Part shown: one piece after another, positions 8,594 to 17,550 of the stretch | Position numbering within the stretch: position 1 is the first letter of the stretch | How the letters are laid out: each line of letters begins with the position of its first letter | NCBI RefSeq assembly: GCF_030272695.1 | Contig: NZ_JARFYN010000028.1 | Span: 1 to 64,000, forward strand | DNA: 64,000 nt | Direction: 5' to 3' | DNA from: Martinezella calliandrae | Lineage (GTDB): Bacteria > Pseudomonadota > Alphaproteobacteria > Rhizobiales > Rhizobiaceae | The notes under the pieces: generated by a model | The model's input: only the letters and a program-made list of their open reading frames with translations | The model's database searches: none | What the model was told of the DNA's origin: nothing | Position numbers and translations under genes: made by a program

Positions 8594-10392
8594 TTTACAT
8601 TGTCTCCCCTGGTAATGCGGCTGCGGGTCGGCATGAGGCGCCGCACCAGCATCCACGCTATAGCCGCGCCGCCGCCGGCAACGGTCATCGCCAGCAAAGC
8701 TATGGCGCAGGCGAGGCCGTCTTGATCATGGCTGAACAGTTTGAGGATCAGCGTCGGGGCAGCCGGGCCGCTCAGCGGGATAAGCATTTGTGACATCGGC
8801 AGCTCGAAAACGGTGCGGATGAAGGTCAGGAGGAAGGCCGTCACAACGCTCAGGAAAACCAGCGGCAAGGTGATGGCAAGCAGGCGACGTGTAGCTCCGA
8901 CGCCCTGCAGTCGCGCTGCATCGGTGAGGCTTGGCGCCAGCTGGCCGATGGCCGAAAGGATGACGACGAGGCAATAGGGTAAGGCGGCCGCGACATAGCC
9001 GGTCACCAGCAGTGAGCCGTCGCCGTAATGTGGAAACGGCCAGTCGCGGAAGCCAGGCAGGCGGTTCCAGACAAGAATGTAGCCGAAACCGAGCACGATG
9101 CCGGGAATTGCGACTGCGCCGAGCGACAGGCCGACGGTGATCGTGCGCATGAGCGAATTGGAGCGGTCGAGCCTAGCTGCAAGCAGCAGGGCGATCGCGC
9201 TGGCGATGATCGCCGTCAGGCCGGCATAGCCGAGGCTGCGCATCAGACCCTGGTTTGCCGCTGTACCGAGGCTCAACGCCGTCTGGACGTTGACCAGTGT
9301 GAAGTTGCTCCAGTCCAGGCCCTGGCCGAGGGTCTGGCTCAGTGCCCGTATGGCGACCGCGACCAATGGCAGGATCAGCGCAAGGAAGACGACGGCGAGC
9401 GCTGCGATGGTTACGGGCCAGCGCCAGAGACCAAGCTCGTACCTGTTAGCGGGCCGCGCTCTCCCGGAGATCAGGCGAGGATCAGCCCGGTGGCGAAGCA
9501 TTCGGTCGGCAAGCACCACGAGCAGGACCAAAGCAAGCAGGATCAACGCCTGGGCGCCTGCCGAAGCAAAGTCGACGGGATAATCGCTGGTCGCGGAATA
9601 GATGCCGTAGGTCAGCACGCCGAAGTTCGAGGTTCGGGCAATGGTCGAGGCTAGCCCAAAATCCGACAGGACCTCTGCGAAGGTGGCGATGATGCTGAGC
9701 GCGATGGCCGGCGCGAGCAGGGGGCCATTGATCCGCAGCCATATCCTCAACGGAGACGAGCCGTAGAGCCGCGCCGCATCCTCGAGTTCGCTGCCGAGTC
9801 CGGCAAGCGCGCTGGCGATGATGAAGCTCGCCAGCGGGAAAAGGCCGAGCGTGTGGACGAAGACCAGGCCTTCAAGCCCAAAGAAGGCTTCGCTCCAAGC
9901 CTGCGGCAGAACGCCGAGCTGCGCCAGATAGCCGCCGGACGACATCAACAGCACCCAGGCCAGCGCCTTGAGATAGGAGGGCGTCAGGAATACCAGCCAG
10001 GGCGTGACGGCAATAAAGCCGCGCAAGGGTACATTGCATCGCTTTACGAGGACTGCGAAGACGCCGCCAAGGGCGGTGGTCGTCAAGGCTACGGTTGCGG
10101 CCAGCTCCAACGAATTCAGGATCGACTGAAGGATGCGCGGCGAGGAGAAGGCATGCGCCAGCGGCTCCAGACTGAAGGCGGTGCTGCCGGCTTGAACGTC
10201 GAACAGCCGCGGCATAACGGCCTGGATCAGCACAAGTGCCAGGGGTAGCCCGATCAGCAGGAAGAACACGACGTAAATGGCAATCGCCCCGCCGAGGCGG
10301 CCAAGGAGAGGCAGCAATCCATTCGGCGACAAGCGTCTACTGCTGGAGCCGCAGGCGAATGCTGCGGCTCCTTCATGATGCAAAACGGTCAT
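8590..10392 (-). CDS. Fused ABC transporter permease, FbpB/AfuB type
   Basis: A 600-residue inner-membrane permease made of two homologous halves of six membrane segments each. The two EAA-like coupling loops that contact the ATPase are visible as ELEDAARLYGSSPLRIW (about residue 215) and SLTDAARLQGVGATRRLL (about 520). Fused permeases of this size are standard in FbpB, AfuB and 2-aminoethylphosphonate importers. The longer frame to 10596 runs antisense into the binding-protein gene. I chose the second of two adjacent ATGs (10392), six bases after GGAG. Confidence 0.88.
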   Translation of the reverse strand: MTVLHHEGAAAFACGSSSRRLSPNGLLPLLGRLGGAIAIYVVFFLLIGLPLALVLIQAVMPRLFDVQAGSTAFSLEPLAHAFSSPRILQSILNSLELAATVALTTTALGGVFAVLVKRCNVPLRGFIAVTPWLVFLTPSYLKALAWVLLMSSGGYLAQLGVLPQAWSEAFFGLEGLVFVHTLGLFPLASFIIASALAGLGSELEDAARLYGSSPLRIWLRINGPLLAPAIALSIIATFAEVLSDFGLASTIARTSNFGVLTYGIYSATSDYPVDFASAGAQALILLALVLLVVLADRMLRHRADPRLISGRARPANRYELGLWRWPVTIAALAVVFLALILPLVAVAIRALSQTLGQGLDWSNFTLVNVQTALSLGTAANQGLMRSLGYAGLTAIIASAIALLLAARLDRSNSLMRTITVGLSLGAVAIPGIVLGFGYILVWNRLPGFRDWPFPHYGDGSLLVTGYVAAALPYCLVVILSAIGQLAPSLTDAARLQGVGATRRLLAITLPLVFLSVVTAFLLTFIRTVFELPMSQMLIPLSGPAAPTLILKLFSHDQDGLACAIALLAMTVAGGGAAIAWMLVRRLMPTRSRITRGDNVK

Positions 10393-10408
10393 CATGAGCT
10401 CCGTTCGA

Positions 10409-11413
10409 TCATGGGACGAAGTGATCCTTGTACCATTGTTTCCATTCGGTCTCGTGCGCGGAAGCAACCTTGTCGTCGAGATGGACGAAGGCGACTTCGG
10501 TCTTGCGGCCGGGCTTTGCCTTGACGCCCGCAATGATGGGCATGAAGAAGAAGTCGGTATCGTCGCCGTCCTGCATGACGGCTTGGCCTTCAGCACTGGT
10601 CACGAAATCGATGAATTTCCGGGCGGCATCCATATGTGTCGTCTTAGCGCTGATGCCGAGACCCTGCGGCAAGGCAATCGAACCCTCGGCCGGGTAGACG
10701 GCGATCACCGGTTCGCCGCTGGCGATCTTGGCGAAAATGGCGCTGTCCTGATTGATGCCGACGGAGGCATTACCGGTCAGCACGGCTGTATTGACCTTGC
10801 CGCCGCTGGAAAGACCCGAGAGCGACTTCGTCGTCAGCACTTTGCCGAGCAGATCCTTGCCGGCGTCGGTGCCGTTCGTCTGGAAGAAGCCTGCGAGCCA
10901 CTGGTAGGCCGGGCCCGAGAGGTTCGGATCCTTGGCGGCGACTTTGCCGGCGAATTGCGTGAGATCGGCCCAGGATTTCGGCGTCTTGTCGGCGGCAACT
11001 TTTTTGGTGTTGACTTCCAAAGCCGTCGTGCTTGCGCCGGTCGGCAGGAAGGCATGGCTTGCCGGGATCAGCGACTTGCCGAAATCGGTGAAGGCGGCCT
11101 TGTCATAGATATCAGCCGGGATCGGCTGCAGGACGCGATCTGCCGCCATGCGCTCCATCACGGCCGAGCCGTCCAGCCAGACGATGTCGAATTGCGGATT
11201 GTTGCCTTCCGCCGCAATCTTGCCAAGCACTTCGCCGGTGCTGCCCGGCTCAACGACATCGACCTTGAGGCCGGTCTTGGCTTCGAAAGCCTTGGCAACC
11301 TTGCCGCTGAAATCGAGTGCGTCGTAAAGGACCAGGTCTGCGGCAAAGGCCGGAGCGGCCGCGCACGTCACCGCAACGCCAAACGCAAGCCCAGCTATAG
11401 TCTTAGTAAGCAT
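10409..11413 (-). CDS. ABC transporter periplasmic binding protein, AfuA/FbpA type
   Basis: A 334-residue solute-binding protein with a clear Sec signal peptide (hydrophobic residues 5-20, cleavage after PAFA). The mature part begins ADLVLYDALDFSG, typical of family 1 extracellular binding proteins related to FbpA, AfuA and phosphonate-binding proteins. The Tyr pair expected for ferric iron chelation is not obvious. AfuABC relatives import sugar phosphates, and an RpiR/SIS-domain regulator is encoded just upstream, so a phosphorylated sugar or a phosphonate is a plausible ligand. That is inference. Confidence 0.85.
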   Translation of the reverse strand: MLTKTIAGLAFGVAVTCAAAPAFAADLVLYDALDFSGKVAKAFEAKTGLKVDVVEPGSTGEVLGKIAAEGNNPQFDIVWLDGSAVMERMAADRVLQPIPADIYDKAAFTDFGKSLIPASHAFLPTGASTTALEVNTKKVAADKTPKSWADLTQFAGKVAAKDPNLSGPAYQWLAGFFQTNGTDAGKDLLGKVLTTKSLSGLSSGGKVNTAVLTGNASVGINQDSAIFAKIASGEPVIAVYPAEGSIALPQGLGISAKTTHMDAARKFIDFVTSAEGQAVMQDGDDTDFFFMPIIAGVKAKPGRKTEVAFVHLDDKVASAHETEWKQWYKDHFVP

Positions 11414-11506
11414 TTCTTTCTCCCGTATTGTTAGAAAGGATGAATTTCTGTTAATTTATACTATCGTTCTTCTTTGAATTTTTTGTGTATGTTGATGATT
11501 TATTTA

Positions 11507-12406
11507 TTATTTCTTTTTCTTCGTGCCGCGCTTTCTCCATGCCTTGTCGATGGAGCCGCGCAGGACACTGAGTTGGTCGAGGCTGTCGAAGGCAGCTTCC
11601 TGGCAACGGCCTGCCAGGCCGACAATCATGGCTTCGATCAGCACCATGGTGCCGCCATGCATCGCCAGATGATCGGCCTTGCCGCGTGGAATGGGGATAA
11701 TTTCCGCCACCTTGTCGGCGACCAGCGGGCCGAGATTGTCACTGATGAGGATCACCGGCACGTCATGCCGGGCGGCCTGGTCGAGCACGACCTCGACCTC
11801 GCGGTAAAGCGGCGCATAGGCCATCATCAGAACGGCATCGCCCTTGCCGAGCCAGAGAAGGCGGTCCGCCAAGCCAACGCCCGATGCGGAGAGCGCGCTG
11901 GTCGGCAGTCCGATGCGATTGAATTGTAGGCTGGCATAATCTGCCATAGCGCCGGAGGGGCCGATGCCGAAGACATGACGCCTCGTTGCGCCCGCCAGAA
12001 TATCGATTGCGCGCGCAAAGCTTGCGGCAATCTCCGGACGCCGCAAAACGTCAAGCACGCTCTCGTGGATGCCGATGACATGGTGGAGGGCGCCGGCGGC
12101 ATCGCCGCCCGTCTCCGCGAGAGTTCGTTCCAGGCGATTGCCGGGCGACGACGTCCCCGTCAGTTCCGAGAGCATGGCCGCGCGAAGCGCCGAGAGGCTT
12201 TCGAAGCCAAGCGCGCGTGCGGTACGCACAACGGTCGCATCGCTGGCGCCGGCAAGCTGGGCGATCTGTGCGGCTGAACTCAACAGCACCATCTGCTTCT
12301 GATCGACGAAGAAACGGGCCACGCGTTGTTCAGCGGGCGCAAGGTCCTCAAGCACGGCGAGAATCTGAGCGTCGAATGTCGCCTGCGGCTGAGTATCTGT
12401 TGTCAT
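11507..12406 (-). CDS. RpiR/MurR family regulator with SIS domain
   Basis: A 299-residue regulator with an N-terminal RpiR helix-turn-helix (about residues 15-90, including AQLAGASDATVVRTARALGF) and a C-terminal SIS sugar-phosphate-binding domain (about 120-260, including HVFGIGPSGAMADYASLQFNRIG). RpiR proteins sense phosphorylated sugars. The gene heads an operon with the downstream importer (94 bases to the binding-protein gene), pointing to control of that uptake system. I chose the ATG at 12406; a longer frame would start with TTG. The C-terminus is a lysine-rich tail. Confidence 0.85.
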   Translation of the reverse strand: MTTDTQPQATFDAQILAVLEDLAPAEQRVARFFVDQKQMVLLSSAAQIAQLAGASDATVVRTARALGFESLSALRAAMLSELTGTSSPGNRLERTLAETGGDAAGALHHVIGIHESVLDVLRRPEIAASFARAIDILAGATRRHVFGIGPSGAMADYASLQFNRIGLPTSALSASGVGLADRLLWLGKGDAVLMMAYAPLYREVEVVLDQAARHDVPVILISDNLGPLVADKVAEIIPIPRGKADHLAMHGGTMVLIEAMIVGLAGRCQEAAFDSLDQLSVLRGSIDKAWRKRGTKKKK

Positions 12407-12887
12407 GCTGGTTGCTGGTCCGTACGTAGTAAATGCTACCAATTGCCATATAGGTAACGTTTGTTACATGAGCATGACAGCGACGAGACGGCAACGATAT
12501 TGCTCGCCGCAGAGGCAGCCTGGCGATTTCGAGAAAATTATCGGCAAATCCTTGTTCGCCTGCCGTTTAGCCGTTACCGTAATATTTCATTGTATATAAC
12601 GATTGAGGGCCACATGTCGCTTTTGGCTGACTATAACCGCCACCGTCCGGCGCAGGGGTTTGGTCGAAATGTTGTCAACGAATTGACCTTGCCGTCAACA
12701 GGGGTGGGCCGCTCTACGCAGATGCCAAGCGGGCGCACCTGCTTTTTCTACCGGCTCCTAGAGTGGCGCGCAAAGCCGATCCGCCTTCACGTTTCAGTGC
12801 TTCACGCACCTATATGTAACAAAATCCTCGTCCGTGCCGTATTATCTACCGGACAGATGATCGTCCCCCTTTAGGGAGGTTCCAAGG
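12407..12887. other. Intergenic stretch upstream of rpiR-type gene and msrB
   Basis: About 480 bases between the divergent regulator and msrB without a convincing gene. Short plus-strand open frames have no family resemblance and no good ribosome-binding site. It should hold the promoters of both neighbours. Confidence 0.5.
12454..12467. promoter_or_regulatory. Short inverted repeat upstream of the RpiR gene
   Basis: GTAAC, four bases, GTTAC lies about 50 bases upstream of the RpiR-type start. It could be an operator for that regulator; a repeat this short is weak evidence. Confidence 0.3.
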
Positions 12888-13376
12888 ATGTTGAACAGAC
12901 GTTTGCTTCTCATCGCGGCCGGCCTCGGCGCGGTCGCTACCCGACTTGGTTTGGCATCGGGACCGGCCGTTGCGACAGAGAAATTTGCCGTCACCCATAC
13001 CGATGAAGAATGGCGCAAGCTGCTGACGTCGGAGCAGTATGACGTTCTGCGTGGCGAGGGAACAGAATATCCTTTTTCCAGCGCGCTGCTGCATGAAGAA
13101 CGCAAGGGTAATTTCGCCTGTGCCGGCTGCCAGCAGGATGTCTTCTCCTCGAGCACGAAATTTGACAGCGGCACCGGCTGGCCGAGCTTCTGGGCGCCGA
13201 TAGCCGGCGCGGTCGGCACGACTGAGGACCATTCCTTCGGTATCGTACGCACGGCGGTCCATTGCAGCCGCTGCGGCAGCCATCTCGGCCACGTCTTTGC
13301 CGACGGGCCAAAGCCGACGGGGCTGCGCTACTGCATCAACGGCATTGCCATGACATTCCACGCGGTTTCGGCCTGA
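12888..13376 (+). CDS. msrB: Exported peptide-methionine (R)-S-oxide reductase
   Basis: A 162-residue MsrB that reduces methionine R-sulfoxide in proteins. The zinc-binding pairs CAGC and CSRC are present, as are the GTGWPSF substrate motif and the catalytic Cys in RYCING. The N-terminus (MLNRRLLLIAAGLGAVATRLGLA) is hydrophobic after two arginines, consistent with a Sec or Tat signal, so this is probably a periplasmic form protecting envelope proteins from oxidants. The start is supported by GGGAGGTTCC upstream. A hairpin follows the stop. Confidence 0.93.
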   Translation: MLNRRLLLIAAGLGAVATRLGLASGPAVATEKFAVTHTDEEWRKLLTSEQYDVLRGEGTEYPFSSALLHEERKGNFACAGCQQDVFSSSTKFDSGTGWPSFWAPIAGAVGTTEDHSFGIVRTAVHCSRCGSHLGHVFADGPKPTGLRYCINGIAMTFHAVSA

Positions 13377-13378
13377 TC

Positions 13379-13399
13379 GCCGAAAGTGAAGTTTTCGGC
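13379..13399 (+). terminator. Hairpin downstream of msrB
   Basis: Inverted repeat GCCGAAA, seven bases, TTTCGGC begins three bases after the msrB stop. There is no clear T-run, so intrinsic termination is likely but not certain. It lies between convergent genes. Confidence 0.45.
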
Positions 13400-13414
13400 T
13401 AAAGAGGCCGGGCC

Positions 13415-14458
13415 TCAGGTGTCGCCGTTTATCTTAGCCCGCACCGCGGGAATCACTTTCTGGCCGTAGAGTTCGATGCAGCGCATCAGTTTGCGATGAC
13501 TGAGCGTGCCGGCGCTGTATTTTAACTGGAAGCGGCGGACGCCGAGCGTCTTGATGACCGGCGCCAGCTTTGCGGCGACAGTTTCCGGCGAGCCGACATA
13601 GAGCGAGCCGTGTTCGATCTCGCTTTCGAATTCTTCGCGCGTCATCGCCGGCCAGCCGCGCTCGCGGCCGATGCGGTCACGCATGGCCTTGTAGCTCGGC
13701 CACAATTCGTCGCGGGCTTGATCGTCAGTGTCGGCGATATAGCCCGGCGAATGGATGCCGATCGGCTGAGCCGTTCCGCCCAATTGCGCGAACGCCCTGT
13801 GATAGAGATCGATATAGGGCTGAAAGCGGTAGGGGCTGCCGCCGATGATCGCCAGCATCAGCGGCAGGTTATATTGCGCAGCCCGCACGACCGAAGCCGG
13901 ACTTCCGCCGACGCCGATCCAGGTCTTCAGATGGCCCTTTTCGATCGTCGGGAAGACCTGTTGATTGCTGAGCGGCGGGCGGATCGTTCCCTTCCAGGTG
14001 ACCGGCTCATTCGCAAGCAGGGCGGCGAATAGGTCGAGCTTTTCTTCGAACAGCTTTTCATATTGCGACAGCTCGAAACCAAACAGGGGGAAGGATTCGG
14101 TGAACGAACCGCGGCCGAGGATCACCTCGGCGCGCCCGCTCGACGCCGCGTCCAGGCTGGAGAAGCGCTGGAAGACGCGGATCGGATCATCGGAACTGAG
14201 AACGGTGACGGCCGACCCGAGGTGAATGTGTGATGTGCGGCCGGCGATCGCCGCCAGTACGATCTCCGGAGAGGAGACGGCGAAATCCTGGCGATGATGT
14301 TCGCCGATCCCGAAGAAATCGATCCCGAGCTTGTCCGCGAGCACGCCTTCTTCGATGACGTTACGGATGACCTGTGCGTGGGGTTCCGGTTTTCCACTCT
14401 CGTCGTCGGTAACATCGCCGAAAGTATCGAGTCCGAATTCGACAATATTTGCCGTCAT
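13415..14458 (-). CDS. LLM-class flavin-dependent oxidoreductase
   Basis: A 347-residue luciferase-like monooxygenase with the TIM-barrel landmarks of the family: GIDFFGIGEHHRQDFAVSSP near residue 44, TSHIHLGSAVTVLSSDDPIRVFQRF near 75 and SSGRAEVILGRGSF near 107. These FMN- or F420-dependent enzymes oxidise small organic molecules; the substrate is not readable. The gene is monocistronic and divergent from the cupin gene, with a gap of about 230 bases. Confidence 0.87.
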   Translation of the reverse strand: MTANIVEFGLDTFGDVTDDESGKPEPHAQVIRNVIEEGVLADKLGIDFFGIGEHHRQDFAVSSPEIVLAAIAGRTSHIHLGSAVTVLSSDDPIRVFQRFSSLDAASSGRAEVILGRGSFTESFPLFGFELSQYEKLFEEKLDLFAALLANEPVTWKGTIRPPLSNQQVFPTIEKGHLKTWIGVGGSPASVVRAAQYNLPLMLAIIGGSPYRFQPYIDLYHRAFAQLGGTAQPIGIHSPGYIADTDDQARDELWPSYKAMRDRIGRERGWPAMTREEFESEIEHGSLYVGSPETVAAKLAPVIKTLGVRRFQLKYSAGTLSHRKLMRCIELYGQKVIPAVRAKINGDT

Positions 14459-14690
14459 GATTTTTCCATCGCCTATCGCAATTGTGTTTGGGAGGGATTT
14501 ACCTGCGTTCTCCGGTTGGAACTACCCGCAAAGTTTCGCAGGTACCGTTCGAAGAATTCGATATGGCCATGGTGGCAACAATAGATCGCGGAGTAGCGCC
14601 CGTGAATTCGCCGGGATACGTTGCGTTTGGTGGAGCCGCCGTCAATAGTGCTCCTGGCATTCGATTGCCAACGCAAGAAGGAGGAAGCGC

Positions 14691-15068
14691 ATGCCGGAGC
14701 TGAAAAAAGTCAATCTCACAAAGGCCTTTGCGGGTCTCAGCGAGACCTGGAGCCCGCGGATCGGCGGCGATATCAACGATTTCCAGATCAAACTCGTCAA
14801 ACTTGAAGGCGCCTTTCATTGGCATCATCATGACGAAGAAGATGAGCTGTTCCTCGTTGTCAAAGGCACGCTGCGCATGAGGCTGCGAAAAGAGAACGGC
14901 GGCGATATCGTCCTCGGTCCCGGCGAATACATCATCGTGCCGCATGGCGTCGAACATTGTCCGACCGCGGAGCCGACATGTGAGGTCTTGCTGCTGGAGA
15001 GGAATACGACGCTCAACACCGGCAATGTGGAGAACGAGCGCACCATACGTCAGCCGGCCCGGCTTTGA
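14691..15068 (+). CDS. Cupin domain protein
   Basis: A 125-residue single cupin. Metal-binding residues are visible in motif 1 (FHWHHHDEEDELFLVVKG) and motif 2 (PGEYIIVPHGVEHCP). Small cupins of this type bind a divalent metal and act as dioxygenases, isomerases or sensors; none can be singled out. GGAGGAAGCGC immediately precedes the ATG. It stands alone between a divergent flavoprotein gene and the convergent phosphoethanolamine transferase. Confidence 0.85.
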   Translation: MPELKKVNLTKAFAGLSETWSPRIGGDINDFQIKLVKLEGAFHWHHHDEEDELFLVVKGTLRMRLRKENGGDIVLGPGEYIIVPHGVEHCPTAEPTCEVLLLERNTTLNTGNVENERTIRQPARL

Positions 15069-15187
15069 ACGCTGCGGGGCGAATTGCGATCTCAGCTTGT
15101 TCCTACGCAGTTCCAGGAAAACCGCTTTGCACTTTTCCCGGAATTGCTCTGGCAAGACCGCAATTCGAGTTCATGGCTGGCCGGCCG

Positions 15188-16963
15188 TCAATTCAACTGC
15201 GCTAGCTTGTTCGGCGGACGGCGGCATTCGGCAAACACATCCAGGCTGGGGTCGTAAACCGCCGTTGCGACGTCCATCAGGCCGAGGACGCTGTGGAAGA
15301 TGTTGTCGTGTGAATAGGTGCCATCAGCGGCCCGTTTTGCAAGGCAGGCCATGTCATAGCCGCCGGTCTTGGCCAGATCGTCGGCCAGCCAGACCAAGAG
15401 CGGCACATGGGTCTGCTGCTCCGGGGCGATGATATAAGGCGTGCCGTGCAGGTAGATCCCGTTCTCGCCGAGCGACTCGCCGTGATCTGAGAAGTATAGG
15501 ACTGCGCCGGACAGCGAACTTGAGCGCTGCTTCAATTTGTCGATCACCGCCGAAACGATATGGTCCGTATAGAGGATCGTATTGTCATAGGCGTTGGTAA
15601 TCTCCTCCGGCGTACAACTGCCGAAATCATTGGCGCGGCAGTCGGGCGTGAAGCGGCGGTATTCGTCGGGATAGCGCTGGAAGTAAGCCGGGCCGTGACT
15701 GCCGAGCTGGTGCAGCACAAGGACGCTGTCTCCTTTAACGTGGTCCAGCCAGTTGTCGACCTTGTCCACCAGGATTGCATCCAAGCATTCGCCATCCTTG
15801 CAGAAGCGGGGATCGGCCGATGTCGGCAGATAGGCGTAGGAAACGCGGTCGGTAACGTGATAGCTGCCCGTATCATTGTCCAGCCAAGTCACGTCGACCT
15901 TGGCGTGGGTCAGCACGTCAAGCAGGTTCTGCGTCTCAAGGCCCTTCAGATGGGTATATTGCGCCCGCGCAAAAACGGAGAACAGGCAAGGAATCGAGGT
16001 TGCCGTCGCTGTTCCGCAACTGCTGGTATTGGGGAAATAAACGACATTCTGTTTGGCCAATTCCGGATTGGTCATCCTGCCATAACCGCCGAGTGAAAAG
16101 TCCTGGGCACGGGCGGTTTCGCCGGCGACGATAATCGTCACGCGCGGCTTGCCGTTGTCGGCCGCGCCGACCCGGTGGGCATCTGTGCCGAGAGGCTGTG
16201 CGACGATGCTTGAATCCTTTCGTGAGTCGACGGCGTAGCGGACGGCGTTGGCGATCGGCATAACCGGGTTGAGCGTATCCACCAGGTCGCGGTGCACACG
16301 ACCGATGCCGGCGAAGGTCCTGTAGAAACTGGTGCCGGCAACCACGAAGATGGCGACGCAAGCGAGGATGACCGCGGTGTTATAGAGGAGCTTTTTGACG
16401 ATGGGGCGATGGACGATGCGCACCCAGGCAATCGCCAGAGACGGCAAAATACCCGTCAGCAGCACATGCGTTGCAAAGCGCAGCGTGATCAGATGACCCG
16501 CCTCGGCGCCTGTCGATACCGCCGCATTGCGGATCATTTCCTTGTCGATGATGACGCCGAACTGATCGTTGAACCACGAGGACACCGACGCTACCAGGAC
16601 AAAAAAGATAAGGGCCGGTTTCGTGACGTATTTGGCGGAGAAAAGCGTGAGGAGCGCCATGACCGTGACAGAGATACCGATCACAAAGGCGGCAAAGGCG
16701 GTCTGTTCAGCGATAAAATAGCCGTACGCCTTGGTCCAAAACGTCTGATTAGTCACGAGAAGGATATAAAGCGTGGTTATGAAGCAGAGAGTAACACTGC
16801 CAATTGCTGGCCGGACCTGCCGGCCAGGCTGAATATTATTGTCGTTCAAAGATTTTCTCCAAAATGTTCCTGTAAGGCGGGTCGGAGAACCCGTAAACCG
16901 CAGCAGGTGCTGGACGCGGCTTTCACTATTTGAGCGCGGGGCCGTGCTCGCCGTTCCTGACAT
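15188..16963 (-). CDS. eptA: EptA-type lipid A phosphoethanolamine transferase
   Basis: A 591-residue inner-membrane enzyme with about five N-terminal membrane helices (roughly residues 50-230) and a periplasmic sulfatase-like catalytic domain. The nucleophilic Thr lies in NTSSCGTATATSIPC, and the metal site is marked by VAGETARAQDFS and FSDHGESLGE. The family transfers phosphoethanolamine from phosphatidylethanolamine to lipid A or another envelope glycan, lowering negative charge and polymyxin binding. It is divergent from a truncated response regulator and close to a PAP2 phosphatase, which suggests an envelope-remodelling locus. Confidence 0.88.
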   Translation of the reverse strand: MSGTASTAPRSNSESRVQHLLRFTGSPTRLTGTFWRKSLNDNNIQPGRQVRPAIGSVTLCFITTLYILLVTNQTFWTKAYGYFIAEQTAFAAFVIGISVTVMALLTLFSAKYVTKPALIFFVLVASVSSWFNDQFGVIIDKEMIRNAAVSTGAEAGHLITLRFATHVLLTGILPSLAIAWVRIVHRPIVKKLLYNTAVILACVAIFVVAGTSFYRTFAGIGRVHRDLVDTLNPVMPIANAVRYAVDSRKDSSIVAQPLGTDAHRVGAADNGKPRVTIIVAGETARAQDFSLGGYGRMTNPELAKQNVVYFPNTSSCGTATATSIPCLFSVFARAQYTHLKGLETQNLLDVLTHAKVDVTWLDNDTGSYHVTDRVSYAYLPTSADPRFCKDGECLDAILVDKVDNWLDHVKGDSVLVLHQLGSHGPAYFQRYPDEYRRFTPDCRANDFGSCTPEEITNAYDNTILYTDHIVSAVIDKLKQRSSSLSGAVLYFSDHGESLGENGIYLHGTPYIIAPEQQTHVPLLVWLADDLAKTGGYDMACLAKRAADGTYSHDNIFHSVLGLMDVATAVYDPSLDVFAECRRPPNKLAQLN

Positions 16964-17116
16964 TTACCTGAATGGCGCTCCCGTTTGCACTGCTGTTTGG
17001 CGATTGTTTGGCAGCCAATTTCCCTTATCTGCGCTTTTCGTCGTGGAGCCACACGGATTTCAGGTCGCCGTCAGAAATCCCGCTCATACCTTCACTCTTG
17101 GAATAAGGGAGAAATC

Positions 17117-17527
17117 GTGCGGGTTTTGCTTGTCGAAGACAACGCCACTATCGGCAACGCGGTTCAGGATCATTTGCTGGCCGAAGGCTGGGCGGTTGAT
17201 TGGTCGATGGACCTTCGGTCGGCAACCGCGGCGGTTGTCGCCGGAGCTTACAGCGTGGTTCTCTTGGATCTTCGCCTGCCGGATGGAAGTGGCCTGGACC
17301 TGCTCAAACAAATGACGGCGAGGGGCGATTCCACGCCTGTGATCATCATGTCCGCCTATGATCAGCTATCGGATCAAATGGCCGGAATGGACATCGGCGC
17401 GACCGATTATCTCATCAAGCCGTTCGCGCTTGGCGAACTCACGGCGCGTATCCGCAGGGCAAAAACGTCTTCAAGCGCCGGAAAATCAAGGAAGCACCGG
17501 CCGAGTATTCTTCCTCAAACCGGCTGA
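17117..17527 (+). pseudogene. Response regulator reduced to its receiver domain
   Basis: A 136-residue frame starting at GTG (AAGGGAGAA upstream). It contains a complete OmpR/PmrA-like receiver: acidic pair in LLVEDN, phosphoacceptor Asp in VVLLDLRLPDGSGLD, Thr/Ser in VIIMSAYD and Lys in DYLIKPFALGELTARIRR. After that helix the expected winged-helix output domain is missing and the frame ends in about 20 unrelated residues. No histidine kinase follows. Full-length relatives next to eptA have about 220 residues, so this looks like a 3' truncation. A working stand-alone receiver is possible. Confidence 0.65.
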
Positions 17528-17550
17528 CCGCCGCAGTCGCGACGCTACTT

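Noticed and set aside
12461..12874. Plus-strand 137-codon frame upstream of msrB
   Set aside because: No ribosome-binding site, no family resemblance, and it fills a promoter region.
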